Origin: an uncultured Prevotellaceae bacterium
GTDB lineage: Bacteria; Bacteroidota; Bacteroidia; Bacteroidales; Bacteroidaceae
DNA length: 43,797 nucleotides
Reading direction: 5' to 3'
Assembly (NCBI GenBank): GCA_946406435.1
Contig: CAMJKP010000023.1
Coordinates: 1 to 43,797 of the forward strand
A program made the translations under genes and the position numbers. Positions 40,586-43,797 of the stretch are shown piece by piece (the stretch's first letter is position 1; the number at the start of each line of letters is the position of its first letter). The notes beneath the pieces were generated by a model. It ran no database searches and had not been told where the DNA came from. It saw only the letters and a program-made list of their open reading frames with translations.

Positions 40586-42684
40586 TGGATACAATAGTAC
40601 CAGAAAGAAAGTGGCATCTGATTCGCAATGATAATGGCGAATGGATAAGTGATGATAATGCAGTTGAAGTTTCTAAAGAAGATGTTCAACGTCTAAAATT
40701 AATGGCAATGAGGGCAAATAATAATCTTTCTGTTCAACATGGAATAGAGGGACGCTTGTGGTGCTATAAACATGAGATTAATAGTTTTAATAAAAAATAT
40801 AGAAATATGAAACAAACAGATCAAAACAAATTTATAAATGGAATAGCTACATTAGATGCCTGCCTAGACAAAGAGACTGGCATCTATAATGTATTAAAAG
40901 AACAGCCTGTGTGGTGGCAAAAACTCCTATCAATCAAAGGTGTATATGTTGAGATACGCAAAGGTGATATTGTGGATGTCTATTATGAAGGTGGGAGAAT
41001 GGCAGAACTTAGATGCAAAAACAAAAGAATAACGGCTACTTGTCACCCCAAATATCTAGGGAAGAATGTTCCAACAGGTTCCAATCCGAAATATGTTGAT
41101 TGCTTGGAGGTTCTAAAGAATAATCCGAGCTTCATAACCAAAAACATTCAAGCTAACTATTCCCAAAAGGAAAGGAAAGATGATGAAGATATAAGCGAGA
41201 AGAAGATACAGGGTGACATGATATGTAGGCAAAATCCAATATTCCTTGATTCGGAATTTGCTCATCGTTATGAGATTGGGAAACGAAATACAATTCGTTT
41301 TGACCTAGTTACAATAAAGAATAATAAACTAATCTTTATTGAGCTAAAGCGCATAAAAGATAACAGAATGCTCAATAAGGAAGATGACGAGCCCGAAATA
41401 CTCAAGCAGATGGAAAAATATCAAAAGTTCATCAAAGTCAACAAAGACAAATTACTTGATTATTATAAAACATTATATGAGATAAAGAGTTCATTAAAAT
41501 TGCCTGTTCCAAAATGTGAAATTGAAAAACTTTCTGTTTGTGAGATTCCACACCTTATGATAGTAGATACATACCAAAGCCATGGAGGGAGGAGAGACAC
41601 CCGCATAACGCGAATGAAAGAGATACTTGACAAAGCTTCATTTTCCTATACAATCGAAAAGCAGATTACATATGAAATGAAGCAACAAAAACAACAAGAG
41701 TTATTCCGCAAGAGTATTACAAACAAAGGCTTTAAATATATTCTTGATGATAACGAAAGGGACAGGAATTTATACAACTGGCAAGATAAAGACTCAGTAC
41801 AGAGGGTTAAAGACTATTTCAAGGAGAATAAGATAAAATGGTGGAATTGTTATTTTGATGCGCCCAAAGGACAGGAGCCAGATGGGTTGAATATTACCCG
41901 CCATCTTGTTTCATCGCAGATAGCTTGTATCAATCACCTCTTCTTTGTTAAGCATGATAAAGAAGCTGTGCTGTCACTTATCAATGGCATCAAAGATATG
42001 CCAGTGAAATTCAAGGATGTTTTGAGTATTCCTTGCGACAAAGGCTCTGATAATTATATCGCCTTCGAGGTGGTTGCAAGTAAGGATTATCTTCACGAAA
42101 AATGTTTAAAACGCGGAGAGTACTGCACATCTGTAGATGCTTTTGTATATGCCCTTGACGAGAACAATGAGCGTTGGCTCATTCCTGTTGAGTGGAAATA
42201 CACAGAGACATATGAAAGAAATGATTTGTCAATAGAGTCAGACCCAAAGAAAGAACCTGGTAATGAGTCAAAGGGCAAAACACGATTATCCCGTTACTGC
42301 AATATTGATGGTGATAATCTAATAGGAAATAGCAAACAGCTCAAAAGCCTGATGGACTACAAACACAGCATCTACTTTCAAGAGCCTTTTTACCAGTTAA
42401 TGCGTCAGACACTATGGGCCGAATGTATTTGCCGGAATAAGGATGAGAAAGTTCTTCCTGCTGAGCATTTCGTACATATTCATGTGTGTCCTACAGAGAA
42501 TAAGGAACTCTTGAATAAATGGTATGCAGAAGTAACTGATAAGCCATCTCTGGAAGAGGCATGGAGAGAAATGTTGTCTAATCAATCATTATATCATTTG
42601 GTTGATCCAAAGGAATTGATGCAGCCCATAGCCAAGACATATCAAGAACTCTACAATTACTTACAAAGCAGATATTGGCAATGA
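40582..42684 (+). CDS. Large protein with two PD-(D/E)XK nuclease signatures
   Basis: A 700-residue protein. The first nuclease-like region (about 200-300) has TIRFDLVTIKNNKLIFIELKR with D241, E254 and K256, followed by QMEKY (276-280), the usual QxxxY element. The second (about 430-640) contains HLVSSQIACINHLFF, VDAFVYALDENNERWLIPVEWKYTE with D519, E537 and K539, and EPFYQLMRQTLWAE. The C-terminal half resembles the PGN_0703-type putative restriction endonucleases of Bacteroidota. The N-terminal 190 residues are basic and may bind DNA. No methyltransferase is in the window, so a conventional restriction-modification system is not supported. Start ATG 40582 (or 40585) overlaps the preceding stop; its own stop overlaps the next start. 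Confidence 0.75.
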   Translation: MMDTIVPERKWHLIRNDNGEWISDDNAVEVSKEDVQRLKLMAMRANNNLSVQHGIEGRLWCYKHEINSFNKKYRNMKQTDQNKFINGIATLDACLDKETGIYNVLKEQPVWWQKLLSIKGVYVEIRKGDIVDVYYEGGRMAELRCKNKRITATCHPKYLGKNVPTGSNPKYVDCLEVLKNNPSFITKNIQANYSQKERKDDEDISEKKIQGDMICRQNPIFLDSEFAHRYEIGKRNTIRFDLVTIKNNKLIFIELKRIKDNRMLNKEDDEPEILKQMEKYQKFIKVNKDKLLDYYKTLYEIKSSLKLPVPKCEIEKLSVCEIPHLMIVDTYQSHGGRRDTRITRMKEILDKASFSYTIEKQITYEMKQQKQQELFRKSITNKGFKYILDDNERDRNLYNWQDKDSVQRVKDYFKENKIKWWNCYFDAPKGQEPDGLNITRHLVSSQIACINHLFFVKHDKEAVLSLINGIKDMPVKFKDVLSIPCDKGSDNYIAFEVVASKDYLHEKCLKRGEYCTSVDAFVYALDENNERWLIPVEWKYTETYERNDLSIESDPKKEPGNESKGKTRLSRYCNIDGDNLIGNSKQLKSLMDYKHSIYFQEPFYQLMRQTLWAECICRNKDEKVLPAEHFVHIHVCPTENKELLNKWYAEVTDKPSLEEAWREMLSNQSLYHLVDPKELMQPIAKTYQELYNYLQSRYWQ

Positions 42685-43280
42685 AAATACTACATCTATC
42701 TGACACACATGGTAAACATCTTGAGTTGCCTCATTTGCCTGACGCTGATGTGGTTATTCATTCTGGCGACTTCACCTTTGCAGGAAGCGAAGAAGAGTCG
42801 TACGATTTTATGAACTGGTTCTGTGACTTGGCATATCGTCACAAGATATTCATCGCTGGCAATCATGATATGTGTATGTATGGGGCAGAAACGGTTGACG
42901 GATTGCCAGACGATGTTCACTACTTATGCAATAGTGGGGTAGTAATAGAAGGTGTCAAGTTTTATGGTTTGCCAATGTTCATAGAGGATTTTAATGATGG
43001 AAATCTTGACAGAACGATTAAGGATATTCCTACAGATACAGATGTTCTGATCACTCATCAGCCACCTTATGGTTTCTGCGATTTTTTTCATGGAGAGCAT
43101 TGTGGTGACAGGCTTCTTCGTGATAAACTAAAAGAACTACCACGCTTGAAGAGCCATTTGTTTGGTCATCAACATGACGCCAATTCTGTTATGACTAATG
43201 ATGGAGTTATTTACAGTAATGCCGCCGTGCTTGATAGTCATTACAACCTTATTGCATATCCAAGAATTATTGAATTATAA
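42681..43280 (+). CDS. Calcineurin-like metallophosphoesterase
   Basis: A 199-residue metal-dependent phosphoesterase with all five motifs: LSDTHGKH, VIHSGDFTF, FIAGNHDMC, LITHQPPYG and LFGHQHDAN. It resembles the MPPED1/YfcE-type branch. ATG 42681 is preferred to the in-frame TTG 42675 because it forms the ATGA overlap with the stop of the nuclease gene. It has no signal peptide, so it acts in the cytoplasm. The substrate is unknown; nucleotide phosphates or cyclic nucleotides are possible for the family. Last gene of the operon; no clear terminator follows, and the rRNA promoter lies 177 bp downstream. Confidence 0.87.
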   Translation: MKILHLSDTHGKHLELPHLPDADVVIHSGDFTFAGSEEESYDFMNWFCDLAYRHKIFIAGNHDMCMYGAETVDGLPDDVHYLCNSGVVIEGVKFYGLPMFIEDFNDGNLDRTIKDIPTDTDVLITHQPPYGFCDFFHGEHCGDRLLRDKLKELPRLKSHLFGHQHDANSVMTNDGVIYSNAAVLDSHYNLIAYPRIIEL

Positions 43281-43456
43281 AAAATATAGTAATTCATAGA
43301 TGTTGCAAATCCGAAAATGTGAGGGTAGGGGATTGGGATTACAAAGGCAGACTCTATATTATATAATGTATAGCCCTAAAACTTTCGATGTTTACTCTTG
43401 ATATTTGTCAATTTTCGGAGGGTTTGAAAATTTTTCTGAAAATAATTCGGGAAAAA
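43281..43456. other. Intergenic stretch before the rRNA promoter
   Basis: No gene. An AT-rich stretch with an imperfect palindrome (CTATATTATATAATGTATAG, 43354-43373) and A-rich tracts directly before the rRNA promoter, which could act as an upstream activating element. Confidence 0.5.
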
Positions 43457-43488
43457 TTTGGTGGGGTCAAAAAAAAGTAGTACCTTTG
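43457..43488 (+). promoter_or_regulatory. Promoter of the rRNA operon
   Basis: TTTG (43457-43460), a 20-bp spacer and TACCTTTG (43481-43488): an exact Bacteroidota consensus promoter with optimal spacing. It precedes the 16S gene by about 266 bp. Confidence 0.9.
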
Positions 43489-43753
43489 CACTCGCTTTCC
43501 GAAAAAATGAAGGTGCTAAATCTTCTTTCTGTGAAAGCGCAAGAAGAAAGAGTTCTTTGACAAGATTTACATAAACAGGAAGTAGTAGTACAAGAAGCAA
43601 GTGAGAGATCACTTGGGTAAAGAAACGAACCGATCAATTCGGCTTCCGCAAGGAAGCGATGAGAAAAGACTTCTTAATAATAAAGGATAGTCGTCCCGAG
43701 CAAGACAATACGATCTTCTAAGAAATTGGAAGATTACATTATAAAGACATTTT
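43489..43753 (+). other. rRNA leader
   Basis: Transcribed spacer between the rRNA promoter and 16S rRNA. AGTTCTTTGACA (43551-43562) resembles the boxA antitermination signal; TCTTCTT with AAGAAGA (43521-43547) forms a stem just before it. No reading frame is supported. Confidence 0.7.

Positions 43754-43797
<44 letters not shown>

Noticed and set aside
40582..43280. Conventional restriction-modification system
   Set aside because: No DNA methyltransferase or specificity subunit is seen in the window; only nuclease and phosphoesterase signatures are present.

Overview
This window is a chromosome segment from a Bacteroidales bacterium, most likely Prevotella or a close relative. Supporting evidence: promoters of the Bacteroidota type (TTTG, about 20 bp, TAnnTTTG) before many genes; a TonB-system outer-membrane protein, a FadL-like porin, a BspA-type leucine-rich-repeat protein and TlpA-like thioredoxins; and, at the right edge, the first 44 bases of a 16S rRNA gene of Bacteroidales type behind a near-perfect promoter. 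No genus can be proved from this alone.

Layout. 1-319: a broken lipoprotein gene on the minus strand. 735-3188: a secreted GH51 arabinofuranosidase behind a repeat-bearing leader. 3.2-9.3 kb: an accessory-looking stretch with a BspA-like protein, then a two-gene module (unknown protein plus a DUF3987-type P-loop protein). Four copies of a dispersed ~40-bp repeat punctuate it, and two of them bracket the module as inverted repeats. 9.3-12.1 kb: a FadL-like porin and a low-complexity secreted protein in one operon. 12.2-13.1 kb: prmA. 13.2-19.6 kb: an AddAB-type recombination nuclease pair. 19.7-24.8 kb: threonine biosynthesis (thrA, an apgM-like gene that probably serves as homoserine kinase, thrC) behind a structured leader. 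25.1-26.9 kb: a UvrX-like Y-family polymerase with a YolD-like partner. 27.2-32.2 kb: two envelope proteins. 32.3-39.1 kb: GH25 lysozyme, zinc-ribbon membrane protein, recJ, recQ and a secreted EEP-family phosphoesterase. 39.1-40.0 kb: a gene-free repeat-rich region. 40.06-43.28 kb: a translationally coupled three-gene operon (unknown protein, a protein with two PD-(D/E)XK nuclease signatures, a calcineurin-like phosphoesterase), placed directly before the rRNA operon. This operon is the best candidate for an undescribed system.

The second theme is repeats. At least eight places carry short arrays with an exact 7-bp period but a different unit at each place; two lie in frame inside prmA and the addB-like gene. 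Three intergenic arrays have an exact 11-bp period built on a YCGYT-like core. Two copies of a folding MITE-like element, 35 kb apart, carry terminal hairpins whose differences keep base pairing. REP-like hairpins form the last codons of the addB-like gene and of the lysozyme gene. No tRNA gene, CRISPR array, transposase or integrase was seen.
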